Assembly (NCBI GenBank): GCA_900770445.1
Contig: CAAGKO010000096.1
Coordinates: 1-26,936 of the forward strand
DNA length: 26,936 bases
Direction of reading: 5' to 3'
DNA from: an uncultured Oribacterium sp.
GTDB lineage: Bacteria; Bacillota; Clostridia; Lachnospirales; Lachnospiraceae
In this document: positions 15,610 to 22,732 of the stretch, one piece after another
How positions within the stretch are numbered: position 1 is the first letter of the stretch
Layout of the letters: every line of letters starts with the position of its first letter
The notes under the pieces: model-generated
Told to the model about the DNA's origin: nothing
Databases searched by the model: none
Seen by the model: the letters and a program-made list of their open reading frames with translations, nothing else
Made by a program: the position numbers and the translations under genes

Positions 15610-16038
15610 TTAATATCCATAAGTCATCAGCTTCCATTCTCCACCATCACTCCGTGCAAGCCACCATGACCAGTCGGTATACTCTTCATCTGGATTCCAG
15701 GCCCCGGAATCCGTCTTCGGCGAGTGAAAGCTGCTGTTAAATGCGATACATTGCGTAAACTCTTCCGGATCATCCTTTGCTTTACATTGATTCATCCAGG
15801 CGATATTCTCTGCCGTGTTGCACTTTTCATCCGATGCATACGAAAGACTGTGTAATTCGCAGCCTTCAAATGCTTCGAACTCTTTCATTATAATCTTTAT
15901 CGCTGCATCCATATCCTTTTTAGAATAAACAGCGGATGTGCCATAATCAATTTTGACGTTGCCAGTATCCGCTTTGCTACATCCAATGCAGAAAATCACC
16001 ATGAAAAGACCAGCCAAAACACGTATTACCTTTTTCAT
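15610..16038 (-). CDS. Putative lipoprotein of unknown function
   Basis: A 142-residue exported lipoprotein: MKKVIRVLAGLFMVIFCIGC is a lipoprotein signal peptide with the modified cysteine at residue 20. The mature part starts with a short linker and continues SAVYSKKDMDAAIKIIMKEF...FEGCELHSLSY, ending with a Trp-rich YTDWSWWLAR and GEWKLMTYGY. It resembles Lachnospiraceae lipoproteins of the DUF4829 type, but I am not sure of the family. The frame is open upstream; GAGG eight bases before the ATG fixes the start. The ATG overlaps the stop of the preceding small membrane gene by four bases, so they are translated together. Confidence 0.75.
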   Translation of the reverse strand: MKKVIRVLAGLFMVIFCIGCSKADTGNVKIDYGTSAVYSKKDMDAAIKIIMKEFEAFEGCELHSLSYASDEKCNTAENIAWMNQCKAKDDPEEFTQCIAFNSSFHSPKTDSGAWNPDEEYTDWSWWLARSDGGEWKLMTYGY

Positions 16039-16259
16039 GATTGTGCCTCTGTAGATTCCAGCTTTTCTATTCTTTTTTGCAGCTGTTCTATCTTTTCTTC
16101 CTGCGCACAAAAAAGATAAATGACGATTGCAATCATGAACGCACACGCTGCAATCGCAAGGAAATAATGTTTTCTGAAATCAAAGAGCATCCATCCTCCA
16201 AAGAATACAAATACATAACTAAGAACCAGTGTTATTAGATATGTTTTGATAAATTTCAT
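16035..16259 (-). CDS. Small membrane protein with coiled-coil tail
   Basis: A 74-residue protein with two hydrophobic segments (about 4-24 and 32-52) and a charged heptad-like C terminus EEKIEQLQKRIEKLES that should form a short coiled coil. The ATG follows GGAGGG by six bases; an in-frame ATG 15 bases earlier lies within the ribosome site. The stop overlaps the lipoprotein start, so the two products may act together at the membrane. I do not recognise a family. Confidence 0.7.
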   Translation of the reverse strand: MKFIKTYLITLVLSYVFVFFGGWMLFDFRKHYFLAIAACAFMIAIVIYLFCAQEEKIEQLQKRIEKLESTEAQS

Positions 16260-16308
16260 AGCCGCTCCCTCCATAACGAAAAAAATAAGTATTATAAACT
16301 TGAATTTA

Positions 16309-16527
16309 TCACTCTAATAATGTGAGCATAATTATAATAATTCCAAACAGGGCAAACAAAATACCACTGATTTTTGTGGTTTTTAAGTAGAATTCAGACG
16401 GTTCATCTGCCCGATCAGATTTCCATTCTTCTGTCAATTTCCATAATAAGTCTGGCTTCAAAAAGTAAAACATACCTATTGCAAAAATTATGATTCCGCT
16501 ACAAATAGCCCAAAACATATCCACCAT
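16309..16527 (-). CDS. Small two-helix membrane protein, DUF6199-like
   Basis: A 72-residue protein with an N-terminal helix (MFWAICSGIIIFAIGMFYFL), a polar loop KPDLLWKLTEEWKSDRADEPS, and a C-terminal helix (ISGILFALFGIIIIMLTLL). The KPDLxWKLTExWKSxxADEPS centre matches what I recall of DUF6199 proteins; treat the family name as tentative. AAGGAG nine bases before ATG 16527 suggests this start, though a GTG at 16554 is possible. It is first in a likely three-gene unit with the next two genes and lies under copy 1 of the duplicated promoter region. Confidence 0.65.
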   Translation of the reverse strand: MVDMFWAICSGIIIFAIGMFYFLKPDLLWKLTEEWKSDRADEPSEFYLKTTKISGILFALFGIIIIMLTLLE

Positions 16528-16570
16528 ATTCACCATCTCCTTCATCAAATTCACGATTTCTCTTCCTGCT

Positions 16571-16654
16571 TTTCTATCTCAATTTTACCATCCCGGAATC
16601 AAACACAAAATATAGGAATCCGGTCGGTTTTCGTCCTTTTTTATTAAGTGTTAC
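16571..16654 (-). repeat. 84-bp duplicated promoter region, copy 1
   Basis: Matches 18318-18401 with only about seven differences in 84 bp and no gap. On the - strand it carries an extended -10 element, TGGTAAAAT (16590-16582), about 50 bases before the DUF6199-like gene. Both copies sit upstream of a small membrane gene on the - strand. Confidence 0.9.
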
Positions 16655-17078
16655 TGTTCAAACGTAGGTAAAGTCAAGGCGTTGCTCGGCAGACATCAGA
16701 CTAGACACGCAACGCACTATTTAAAAATCGTGTATATGAATTTTCCTGTAGAAATTGAAAATCTCTATGTGAAATAGACACGGATGGCTTCATCCCGAAA
16801 TCGTGTATATATTTTTTGAGTTTGACGAGTGAAATCAGAGTCAGATTTCGATTTCTATAGACACGATTTCCGAATCAGCCTTTCAATGTATATTTTTTCG
16901 TCTGATCTCACCCAAGAAGCTTTAAAAACATATACACGATTTTGAAATCGGTCTTTCAGTGTATATTTTTCGTCTAATCTCGCCGCCGAGTGAACAATTT
17001 TAAAAATAGTAACTCTAAAGTGATGAACAAATGTACTCACCTCTCGAAAATGACGGCATTTAGCCATTTATAATGGTT
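16655..17078. repeat. 73-bp-period palindromic repeat cluster in a gene-free spacer
   Basis: Part of a gene-free stretch (16528-17299). AAATCGTGTATAT occurs at 16724 and again 73 bp later at 16797. Its complement form, ATAGACACGATTT or ATATACACGATTT, occurs at 16857 and again 73 bp later at 16930. TTTCARTGTATATTTTT also repeats at 16881 and 16954, again 73 bp apart. Further TAGACACG words lie at 16702 and 16775. The block 16797-16870 has 15-base arms with one mismatch. A 70-codon ORF on the - strand crosses it but only translates the repeat. No transposase or tRNA is seen. Confidence 0.7.
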
Positions 17079-17104
17079 TTGTACGAATTATGTTCTTCGT
17101 ACAA
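17079..17104. repeat. 9-bp inverted repeat, no U tract
   Basis: TTGTACGAA and TTCGTACAA are perfect arms around an 8-base loop. Neither side has a run of T, so it is not a typical terminator. It lies in the gene-free spacer downstream of the - strand gene at 17300-17839. The rest of the spacer to 17299 holds only a repeated ATGTACATC word. Confidence 0.55.
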
Positions 17105-17299
17105 TTCAATAATATGAACAATTGCTTTTTAACTGGTTATGTACATCTGGTCTAACATCTTTTTTGCTGATTGTTTTTGTCTGTTTTAGAAATTATCATG
17201 TACATCCAGAAGCCATCCGCTTCCACACTTTACCATCACCCAACACGCGTATAGAGCCTCACCAGGCCATCTTCTTTCGTGACGTTAAACACTGCCTGA

Positions 17300-17839
17300 T
17301 CACCATATTCCAGAGTACAGATATAAACCGCCCAGCACCATCAGCAGTACCAGTACAATGATGTGAACGAGGCTCACCATCTTCCAGGCATTTTCTTCTT
17401 CAACACGTAACTCGCCGTTCTCTAAATCTTCGTCTTCGATATACGTCCGCTTGTTTGATAAAACATACCAGCCGAACCAGATGGCGTATATAGACGCAAG
17501 CGTTAAAAGAGTGATCAAAACCGCGCGAAGATCATCTGTCCACGGGCAAAACATTGCCAGAAGCCCGGCAAGTGAAAACAGCACAATCGGTACATCCGAG
17601 GCCACATAGGCGAACCTTCCAAACAGCTTACGATACAGCCGCTTTGTCCGCCGCTGTTCTCGCTCTTCCTCTTCGTAGGCTGCCGGTGAAAAGGCGACAT
17701 ATAATCCTCTTACGGATACATACCCAACCATGATGATTATCGGCAGATCCGACAGATCTCTGAAATAAATCAGCTTCATCGCGACAAAAGCACATCCCAG
17801 TAACGATGCCAATGCTGTCTTCGGACTGATCAGCTTCAT
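17300..17839 (-). CDS. Membrane protein of unknown function
   Basis: A 179-residue protein with about five hydrophobic segments: two near the N terminus, then a charged cytoplasmic loop AYEEEEREQRRTKRLYRKL, two central helices, an acidic loop (YIEDEDLENGELRVEEENAW) and a final helix. The start at 17839 follows GGAGGTGG; an in-frame ATG lies inside the ribosome site. It lies 29 bases downstream of the DUF2500 gene, in one probable operon. No family recognised. Confidence 0.7.
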   Translation of the reverse strand: MKLISPKTALASLLGCAFVAMKLIYFRDLSDLPIIIMVGYVSVRGLYVAFSPAAYEEEEREQRRTKRLYRKLFGRFAYVASDVPIVLFSLAGLLAMFCPWTDDLRAVLITLLTLASIYAIWFGWYVLSNKRTYIEDEDLENGELRVEEENAWKMVSLVHIIVLVLLMVLGGLYLYSGIW

Positions 17840-17868
17840 AACCGCCACCTCCATGAAATCATCTTACA

Positions 17869-18240
17869 TCACACATGCTCAAATGATAGATATCTCGTTC
17901 CCTGAAAAGTTAGTTTTCCGATGTCTCCTTCCGCCAGCATTCCATATTCTCTTCCTGAAACCTGTAGTTCCATCCGGTCACCGCTCTCTACCTGAAACGT
18001 GACATAGTAGCTGGTACTTGAAGTCGAATGAAATCCATGCGCTCCAGACAGGTCACCCGCATTTGCATGGTTATGATGTGTGATATTTTCACGCTTTGCG
18101 ACGATGGTTGCACTCACCGACAAACGCGGTGACTGATTGTTTTTATGCCATGTTCCGATTCCTGTCACAAACTGGAAGATGATCATGCCGAAAACTATTA
18201 CGAAGATAATCGGAAACATAAACTCAAATAGCATAAACAT
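17869..18240 (-). CDS. DUF2500 family protein
   Basis: A 123-residue protein with one N-terminal membrane helix (about residues 3-27) and a soluble beta-rich domain. The series NNQSPRLSVSATIVAKRE, a His-rich stretch, STSYYVTFQVESGDRMELQVSGREYGMLAEGDIGKLTFQGTRYL matches DUF2500. Function of the family is unknown. The ATG at 18240 has GGGG eight bases upstream; a GTG three codons earlier is less likely. The gene lies under copy 2 of the duplicated 84-bp promoter region and precedes the membrane protein gene. Confidence 0.85.
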   Translation of the reverse strand: MFMLFEFMFPIIFVIVFGMIIFQFVTGIGTWHKNNQSPRLSVSATIVAKRENITHHNHANAGDLSGAHGFHSTSSTSYYVTFQVESGDRMELQVSGREYGMLAEGDIGKLTFQGTRYLSFEHV

Positions 18241-18317
18241 ATAGCTCACCCCTTCTTCATCCTGCGTCGTATGATTACTCTAAGCACAAAACAGACAACC
18301 ATCACAAAAGCTCTCTC

Positions 18318-18401
18318 TTTCTGTCTCAATTCTACCATCCCGGAATCAAACACAAAATATAGGAATCCGGTCGGTTTTTGTTCTTTTTTATTAAATCTTA
18401 C
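18318..18401 (-). repeat. 84-bp duplicated promoter region, copy 2
   Basis: Second copy of 16571-16654. Its - strand extended -10 reads TGGTAGAAT (18337-18329), about 85 bases before the DUF2500 gene. The copy begins just past the tRNA operon terminator. Confidence 0.9.
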
Positions 18402-18407
18402 GCACGC

Positions 18408-18441
18408 AAAAAGACCTGTAAGTCTTTCAACTTACAGGTCT
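18408..18441 (-). terminator. Terminator of the four-tRNA operon
   Basis: A perfect 12-bp stem AGACCTGTAAGT/ACTTACAGGTCT with a 6-base loop is followed by five U residues on the - strand, 12 bases past tRNA-Lys. Confidence 0.92.
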
Positions 18442-18452
18442 GAAAATCAAGA

Positions 18453-18525
18453 TGAGGCTGACGGGATTCGAACTCGCGACAACTTGATTAAAAGTCAAGT
18501 GCTCTACCGACTGAGCTACAGCCTC
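18453..18525 (-). tRNA. tRNA-Lys(TTT)
   Basis: A 73-nt cloverleaf with acceptor GAGGCTG/CAGCCTC, anticodon loop CTTTTAA (anticodon TTT) and T loop TTCGAAT. Last gene of the operon Arg-His-Gln-Lys. CCA is not encoded. Confidence 0.97.
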
Positions 18526-18531
18526 GCAAAA

Positions 18532-18603
18532 CAGGGCCAGTTGGATTCGAACCAACGAGTGCAGGCGTCAAAGGCCTGTGCCTTACCGCTTGGCGATAGC
18601 CCC
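18532..18603 (-). tRNA. tRNA-Gln(TTG)
   Basis: A 72-nt tRNA with anticodon loop CTTTGAC (anticodon TTG), D region GCCAAGCGGTAAGGC typical of tRNA-Gln, and a weak G1-U72 first pair as expected for glutaminyl identity. Only six bases separate it from tRNA-Lys. CCA is not encoded. Confidence 0.95.
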
Positions 18604-18623
18604 TCGATAAGCCTGCTGGCTAG

Positions 18624-18698
18624 GGTGGGTAATGGAATTCGAATCCATGATCTCCAGAACCACAATCTGGCGCGATAACCAACTACGCTATACCCACC
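18624..18698 (-). tRNA. tRNA-His(GTG)
   Basis: Anticodon loop TTGTGGT (anticodon GTG). The extra G-1 (18698) opposite C73 (18624), the hallmark of tRNA-His, is encoded. CCA is not encoded. Confidence 0.96.
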
Positions 18699-18735
18699 AT
18701 ATTACGGCTGCTTTTCAGCAAACCAGTTTTTAATC

Positions 18736-18753
18736 TCTCGAGATATCTCGAGA
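18736..18753. repeat. 18-bp perfect palindrome in a tRNA spacer
   Basis: TCTCGAGATATCTCGAGA is two copies of the self-complementary octamer TCTCGAGA separated by TA. It lies between tRNA-Arg and tRNA-His in the shared precursor, 1 base from the tRNA-Arg 3' end, and could be a processing hairpin. Confidence 0.8.
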
Positions 18754-18754
18754 A

Positions 18755-18828
<74 letters not shown>

Positions 18829-19071
18829 AGACGACTCTTTATGAGCGACTCGTATATATTAACGAATAAGCTTCACTTTGTCAATAACAATTTCAAAGTT
18901 TTACTCATCAAAATAATTTGTCCAAGTCACGTGAAGCACGGGCTTCGCGCGTCTGTTTCATACATCTATATTACCGTGCCTTCATAGAATACAAAAAAAA
19001 TCACCGGAATGCAAGTCTTCATTTAGAGGTTACTTCTACTCCCGTTTCTCCATCTCCGTCCCATCCCCAAT
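18829..19071. other. Spacer without gene between tRNA operon and eda
   Basis: Apart from the tRNA promoter at 18856-18884, I see no gene here. There is a run of eight A residues near 18995 (U-rich on the - strand) without a convincing stem before it, and a loose inverted pair GAAG(G)CACGG/CCGTGCTTC. Nothing further is called. Confidence 0.5.
18856..18884 (-). promoter_or_regulatory. Promoter of the tRNA operon
   Basis: Consensus TTGACA (18884-18879), a 17-bp spacer and TAATAT (18861-18856) on the - strand, 28 bases before tRNA-Arg. Confidence 0.88.
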
Positions 19072-19110
19072 AAAAATCCGAAGGCCTTCTTTCGAAGTCC
19101 TCCGGATTTT
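19072..19110 (-). terminator. Terminator after eda
   Basis: A 17-position stem with one mismatch closes a GAAA tetraloop (AAAATCCG... with ...CGGATTTT) and runs into a U tract on the - strand. It lies 42 bases past the eda stop. Confidence 0.9.
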
Positions 19111-19151
19111 CCGTTCATATATATGATTTTGATATACAGAGATCGATGCGC

Positions 19152-19790
19152 TTATGCCTTATGTGTAAGGTCGTACGCTTCCTGGCAGAGCTTGGTGATG
19201 CCAGCCCAGTCCTTATTTACAAGCATATCCTTCTTGCATACCCATGTTCCACCTACACCGATAATCTTATCGAAGGCAAGATACTCGAGCACGTTATCGA
19301 GATTAACACCACCGGTCGGCATGAACTTGAGCTGTGGGAATACAGGAGAAAGTGCCTTCAGGGTCTTGAGTCCGCCGTATGCAGCCGCCGGGAAGAACTT
19401 CACCATCGGAAGGTTGTAACGAAGGGCGTTTGTGATATCGGTCGGTGTGCAGGTACCAGGGCAGTAAGCTACGCCGTGGCCGAGTGCGCACTGCGCAACC
19501 TCATCAGAGAAAGATGGGGAAACGATGAACTGAGCACCAGCGTTGATCGCACGTGTGCACTGCTCACGATCGAGAACAGTACCAGCACCAACAACGACAT
19601 TCGGGCACTCCTTTACCATAGCTGCGATCGCATCTGCAGCAGCTGCTGTACGGAAGGTAACCTCAGCCATCGGAAGATGACCAGCCTCGAGCGCCTGTGC
19701 GAGAGGAACGGCATCCTCCACGTGATCGATAACTACGACTGGACAAACCTTAATCTCGGCAAGCTTCTCCATGAAATCTTTCTGTGTCAT
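19152..19790 (-). CDS. eda: KDPG/KHG aldolase
   Basis: Splits 2-keto-3-deoxy-6-phosphogluconate into pyruvate and glyceraldehyde 3-phosphate, the last step of hexuronate breakdown; the family also cleaves 4-hydroxy-2-oxoglutarate. 212 residues, normal length. The Schiff-base Lys131 (PMVKFFPA), Glu43 and Arg47 (AEVTFRT) and the phosphate-binding PTGGV are all present. AAAGGAG lies nine bases before the ATG. It has its own promoter with a cre box just after the predicted start of transcription, so CcpA should repress it. It lies downstream of the rdgB-yfcE fusion with no clear terminator between, so read-through from the uxu genes is also possible. Confidence 0.96.
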   Translation of the reverse strand: MTQKDFMEKLAEIKVCPVVVIDHVEDAVPLAQALEAGHLPMAEVTFRTAAAADAIAAMVKECPNVVVGAGTVLDREQCTRAINAGAQFIVSPSFSDEVAQCALGHGVAYCPGTCTPTDITNALRYNLPMVKFFPAAAYGGLKTLKALSPVFPQLKFMPTGGVNLDNVLEYLAFDKIIGVGGTWVCKKDMLVNKDWAGITKLCQEAYDLTHKA

Positions 19791-19835
19791 ATCAAATCTC
19801 CTTTGAATATTATCAAGCCCGAATACATCAGGCCA

Positions 19836-19849
19836 TGTAAACGCTTACA
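19836..19849. promoter_or_regulatory. CcpA cre box at eda
   Basis: TGTAAACGCTTACA is a perfect palindrome that matches the Gram-positive cre consensus TGWAANCGNTNWCA at every defined position. It lies just downstream of the eda -10 element, a position from which CcpA with HPr-Ser-P represses. Confidence 0.88.
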
Positions 19850-19855
19850 GTTTTT

Positions 19856-19884
19856 ATTATATATGATTTATTTTTCACATACAA
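19856..19884 (-). promoter_or_regulatory. eda promoter
   Basis: TTGTAT (19884-19879), a 17-bp spacer and consensus TATAAT (19861-19856) on the - strand. It begins 12 bases past the stop of the upstream fusion gene. Confidence 0.8.
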
Positions 19885-19895
19885 GAGTGAATCGC

Positions 19896-21080
19896 CTAGT
19901 CTTTTATGTAAACCGGGCGGAACTCGAAATCGCCTTCTTCACTGACGTCGATCACCATATAGGATGGACGACGGTCGACCTGGCGCGGATAGCTGATGGA
20001 ACCCGGATTCAGACAGGTGACTCCATCAACCGTTTTCAGGAACGGCTTATGCGTGTGCCCGAACATCACGACATCACAGTCGCGGTTCTTCGCTTCATCG
20101 ACGATGCCGGATACCCCCATATTGACACCATAATAGTGACCATGCGTCAAAAGGCAGCGATGCTTTCCGATCTTCACGACGATCTCCTTCGGCAGTGAGG
20201 TGAAAAAGTCGTTGTTTCCCTGCACGAAGTAGCACTTTACGCCATCACCGGCATACTGCTGGAGCATGCCTTCCGAACCCTCGGCATCGCCGAGATGGAT
20301 GAGGATATCGATCATCCCGATGCGGCTCAGTACATCCTTCAGGTTCGCGTCGTTCCGGTGGGAATCACTTACGACGAGGACGGTCTGAAAGGGGCGGACA
20401 AGTCCGCTTTCCTCCCGGGCCTCTGCCCCGTCTTCCGACGTCGTACCGCGTCTCGCGGCATCCTTTTCCAGGACATCCTTCAGAAGCTCACGCATCGCAC
20501 GGAGTGCCTTGCCGCGATGAGAAATCGCGTTCTTTTCCTCCGGCGTCAGCTCCGCAGAGGTCTTGCCATACTCAGGAAGGTAGAGGATCGGATCATATCC
20601 GAAACCATGCTCCCCCTTCGGCTCATGGGCGATCAGGCCCTCGAAGATGCCTTCTGCGTGGAGGACACGTCCGTCTGCAAATGCAGCGCAGATATCGCAG
20701 GTGAAGTGTGCCGCGCGTTCATCCCCCTCCGCATAGCGAAGCTCATGGATGATGCGTGCATTCTTCACATCGTACGAAGTATCCTCACCGAGGTAGCGGG
20801 CACTGTAAATGCCCGGAAGTCCCAGCATGTAATTAACACAAAGGCCGGAGTCGTCCGACATGATGATGTCATCGTCCTCCAGCATATGATGTGCAAGCAT
20901 ATAGCTGCGAATGCCGACGGCCTTCAGCTCTGCGTTCTCCGCAAAGGTCTTACCGGTCTCGACGGGCTCGAAATCGATCCCGAGCTCACTCTTCGCAACG
21001 ATATCGGTGGCCAGATCCCCCAGGATCTGGCGCACCTCTATCATTTTATTTTTGTTATGGGTAGCAAATATGATTCGCAT
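19896..21080 (-). CDS. rdgB: Fused RdgB (XTP/dITP pyrophosphatase) and YfcE-type phosphodiesterase
   Basis: One 394-residue reading frame holds two enzymes. Residues 1-203 are a complete RdgB/HAM1 non-canonical purine NTP pyrophosphatase, which clears dITP and XTP: THNKNK (7-12), SDDSGL (75-80), PGIYSARY, HGFGYDPILYLPEYGKT and the C-terminal SHRGKALR. Residues 204-230 are an Ala/Glu/Arg-rich linker. Residues 231-394 are a complete YfcE-type metallophosphoesterase: SDSH (238-241), GD (264-265), GNND (288-291), THGH (312-315), GHTH (341-344). These genes are often neighbours in Clostridia; here they are joined. The ribosome site is weak. It lies 41 bases after uxuB and just before eda, a context unrelated to nucleotide cleaning. 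Confidence 0.93.
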   Translation of the reverse strand: MRIIFATHNKNKMIEVRQILGDLATDIVAKSELGIDFEPVETGKTFAENAELKAVGIRSYMLAHHMLEDDDIIMSDDSGLCVNYMLGLPGIYSARYLGEDTSYDVKNARIIHELRYAEGDERAAHFTCDICAAFADGRVLHAEGIFEGLIAHEPKGEHGFGYDPILYLPEYGKTSAELTPEEKNAISHRGKALRAMRELLKDVLEKDAARRGTTSEDGAEAREESGLVRPFQTVLVVSDSHRNDANLKDVLSRIGMIDILIHLGDAEGSEGMLQQYAGDGVKCYFVQGNNDFFTSLPKEIVVKIGKHRCLLTHGHYYGVNMGVSGIVDEAKNRDCDVVMFGHTHKPFLKTVDGVTCLNPGSISYPRQVDRRPSYMVIDVSEEGDFEFRPVYIKD

Positions 21081-21121
21081 GCTTCACTCGTCTCTTTCTG
21101 CCCATATGCCTGATTTAAAGA

Positions 21122-22732
21122 TCAATCAAGGTACTTCTTGAGAGTGGCTCTCACGGCACCAGGGCCTGCCAGCTCCTCCTTAAAGAGATCCTCGATCAGA
21201 TCGCCGATACCAGCCTCATAAAGGTCAGAGCCGAAAATGTTCGCGTTGCTGAGGATCGGACGAACCTTGTCGCCGACACTCTCCGGATGTCCGAGAGTGA
21301 TACCTTCCATCTGCTGAGACAGCGTCTCCAGCATCGGATCTGCAGAACGCTCGAAAGCCTGACCCTCATCATCCACACCAAGAAGATAACGCAGCCAGCC
21401 TGCGATTGCAAGCGGAATCGCCTTCAGCTTCTTCGCATCGCCATACTTCGCAACATAGCTCTTGATGGTCTCGCCGTAACGGATGCCGACCTTCTGAGAG
21501 GTGTCGGTCGCGATACGCTGTGGTGTATCCGGCATGAACGGGTTCGGGATACGAACATTGATGACCTCATCGACGAACGCCTCCGGAGAAAGAATGCCAG
21601 GATTGGTTACAACCGGCATACCCTCCACCGGGCCGATCTCATGCACGAGCTTGTTGAGCTCGGTGTCCTTCATCTCATCTGCGATCAGCGTGTAGCCGAG
21701 TACACAGCCGTATACAGCCAGAGCCGTGTGCAGCGGGTTGAGGCAGGTGGTGACCTTCATACGCTCTACCTTATTGACGGTATCACGGTCGGTCATGTAT
21801 ACACCGGCATCCTCAAGCTTCGGTCTGCCGTTCGGGAACTTGTCCTCGATCACGAGATACTGAGGGCCCTCTGCATTGACGAAAGGTGCGATGTAGGTAC
21901 GCTTCGAGGTGATGACCGGTGCCATATCCTCGATACCGAGTGCCTCAAGCTCCTTCTCTACGGACTCTGCAGGACGCGGAGTGATCTTATCGATCATGGA
22001 CCATGGGAATGCAACCTTGGACTCATCCTTCAGATACTCTACGAAGGCTGCCGGAACGAAGCCCTTCTTCTCCCACTCCTCTGCCATGGTCACGACGGAG
22101 CTCATGAGCTTCTCACCGTTGTGTGAGCAGTTATCGCAGGAAACGATCGCTACCGGATACTGTCCAGCCTTGAAACGCTCGAACAGAAGTGCAGTGACGA
22201 TGGCCATCGCAGCGCCCGGCTTCTCCGGACCGTTATCGATGTCTGCCTGTACGAACGGGAAGTACTGGCCGTCTGCATTCTTCAGTGCATAGCCCTTCTC
22301 GGTGATGGTGAAGGTCGCCATCTGGAAGTCCGGATTTGTGAAGATCTCCTTGAGGCGGTTCCACTCCTCCGGAACAGCGGACTGTGCCTTGATCGCCTCG
22401 GTCAGAGAGCCGATAACGCGCTTCTCAGTATTGCCGTCTGCCTTCAGGGTGACGCCCAGTACGAGGTTATCGTATGGCTTGTAAATCTTATCGACGACAT
22501 CGAAGTCGAAGGTCTCGACGCAGGTGATGCCCTTCTCGAGCTCACCCTTCTCGATCAGTGTATCTGCGATGCTTCCGAGGAAGATACGGAAGATGTTACC
22601 GATACCGAAGTGTACCCAGCGCGGGGACTTTTTCGTATTCTCTGCAAGTGCGACGATGTCATAGGATGGCAGTGTTACACCGGCCTTCTCCCATGCAGCT
22701 GTATCCTTTAAACCTTCAAGTGTTAATTTCAT
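21122..22732 (-). CDS. uxuB: Fructuronate reductase / mannitol dehydrogenase family
   Basis: A 536-residue NAD-dependent polyol dehydrogenase of the mannitol dehydrogenase family. Next to uxuA it should reduce D-fructuronate to D-mannonate. The N-terminal Rossmann fold starts VHFGIGNIFR (40-49). SCDNCSHNG (198-206) and the catalytic segment KVTTCLNPLHTALAVYG (from Lys326) are conserved. Tagaturonate reductase (UxaB) is a close relative, so that activity cannot be excluded, but the uxuA neighbour favours UxuB. Its ATG overlaps the uxuA stop by four bases (ATGA), so translation is coupled. Confidence 0.93.
   Translation of the reverse strand: MKLTLEGLKDTAAWEKAGVTLPSYDIVALAENTKKSPRWVHFGIGNIFRIFLGSIADTLIEKGELEKGITCVETFDFDVVDKIYKPYDNLVLGVTLKADGNTEKRVIGSLTEAIKAQSAVPEEWNRLKEIFTNPDFQMATFTITEKGYALKNADGQYFPFVQADIDNGPEKPGAAMAIVTALLFERFKAGQYPVAIVSCDNCSHNGEKLMSSVVTMAEEWEKKGFVPAAFVEYLKDESKVAFPWSMIDKITPRPAESVEKELEALGIEDMAPVITSKRTYIAPFVNAEGPQYLVIEDKFPNGRPKLEDAGVYMTDRDTVNKVERMKVTTCLNPLHTALAVYGCVLGYTLIADEMKDTELNKLVHEIGPVEGMPVVTNPGILSPEAFVDEVINVRIPNPFMPDTPQRIATDTSQKVGIRYGETIKSYVAKYGDAKKLKAIPLAIAGWLRYLLGVDDEGQAFERSADPMLETLSQQMEGITLGHPESVGDKVRPILSNANIFGSDLYEAGIGDLIEDLFKEELAGPGAVRATLKKYLD

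Noticed and set aside
16855..17067. 70-codon - strand ORF in the repeat spacer
   Set aside because: Its internal repeat simply translates the 73-bp DNA repeat, and it lacks a ribosome site and known domain.
17122..17361. Possible + strand gene starting at TTG in the spacer
   Set aside because: No ribosome site, it overlaps the end of the - strand membrane gene, and the translation shows no domain.
19146..20198. + strand open frame across eda and the fusion gene
   Set aside because: It runs through two well-supported - strand genes, their terminator side and the cre box; no motif or ribosome site.
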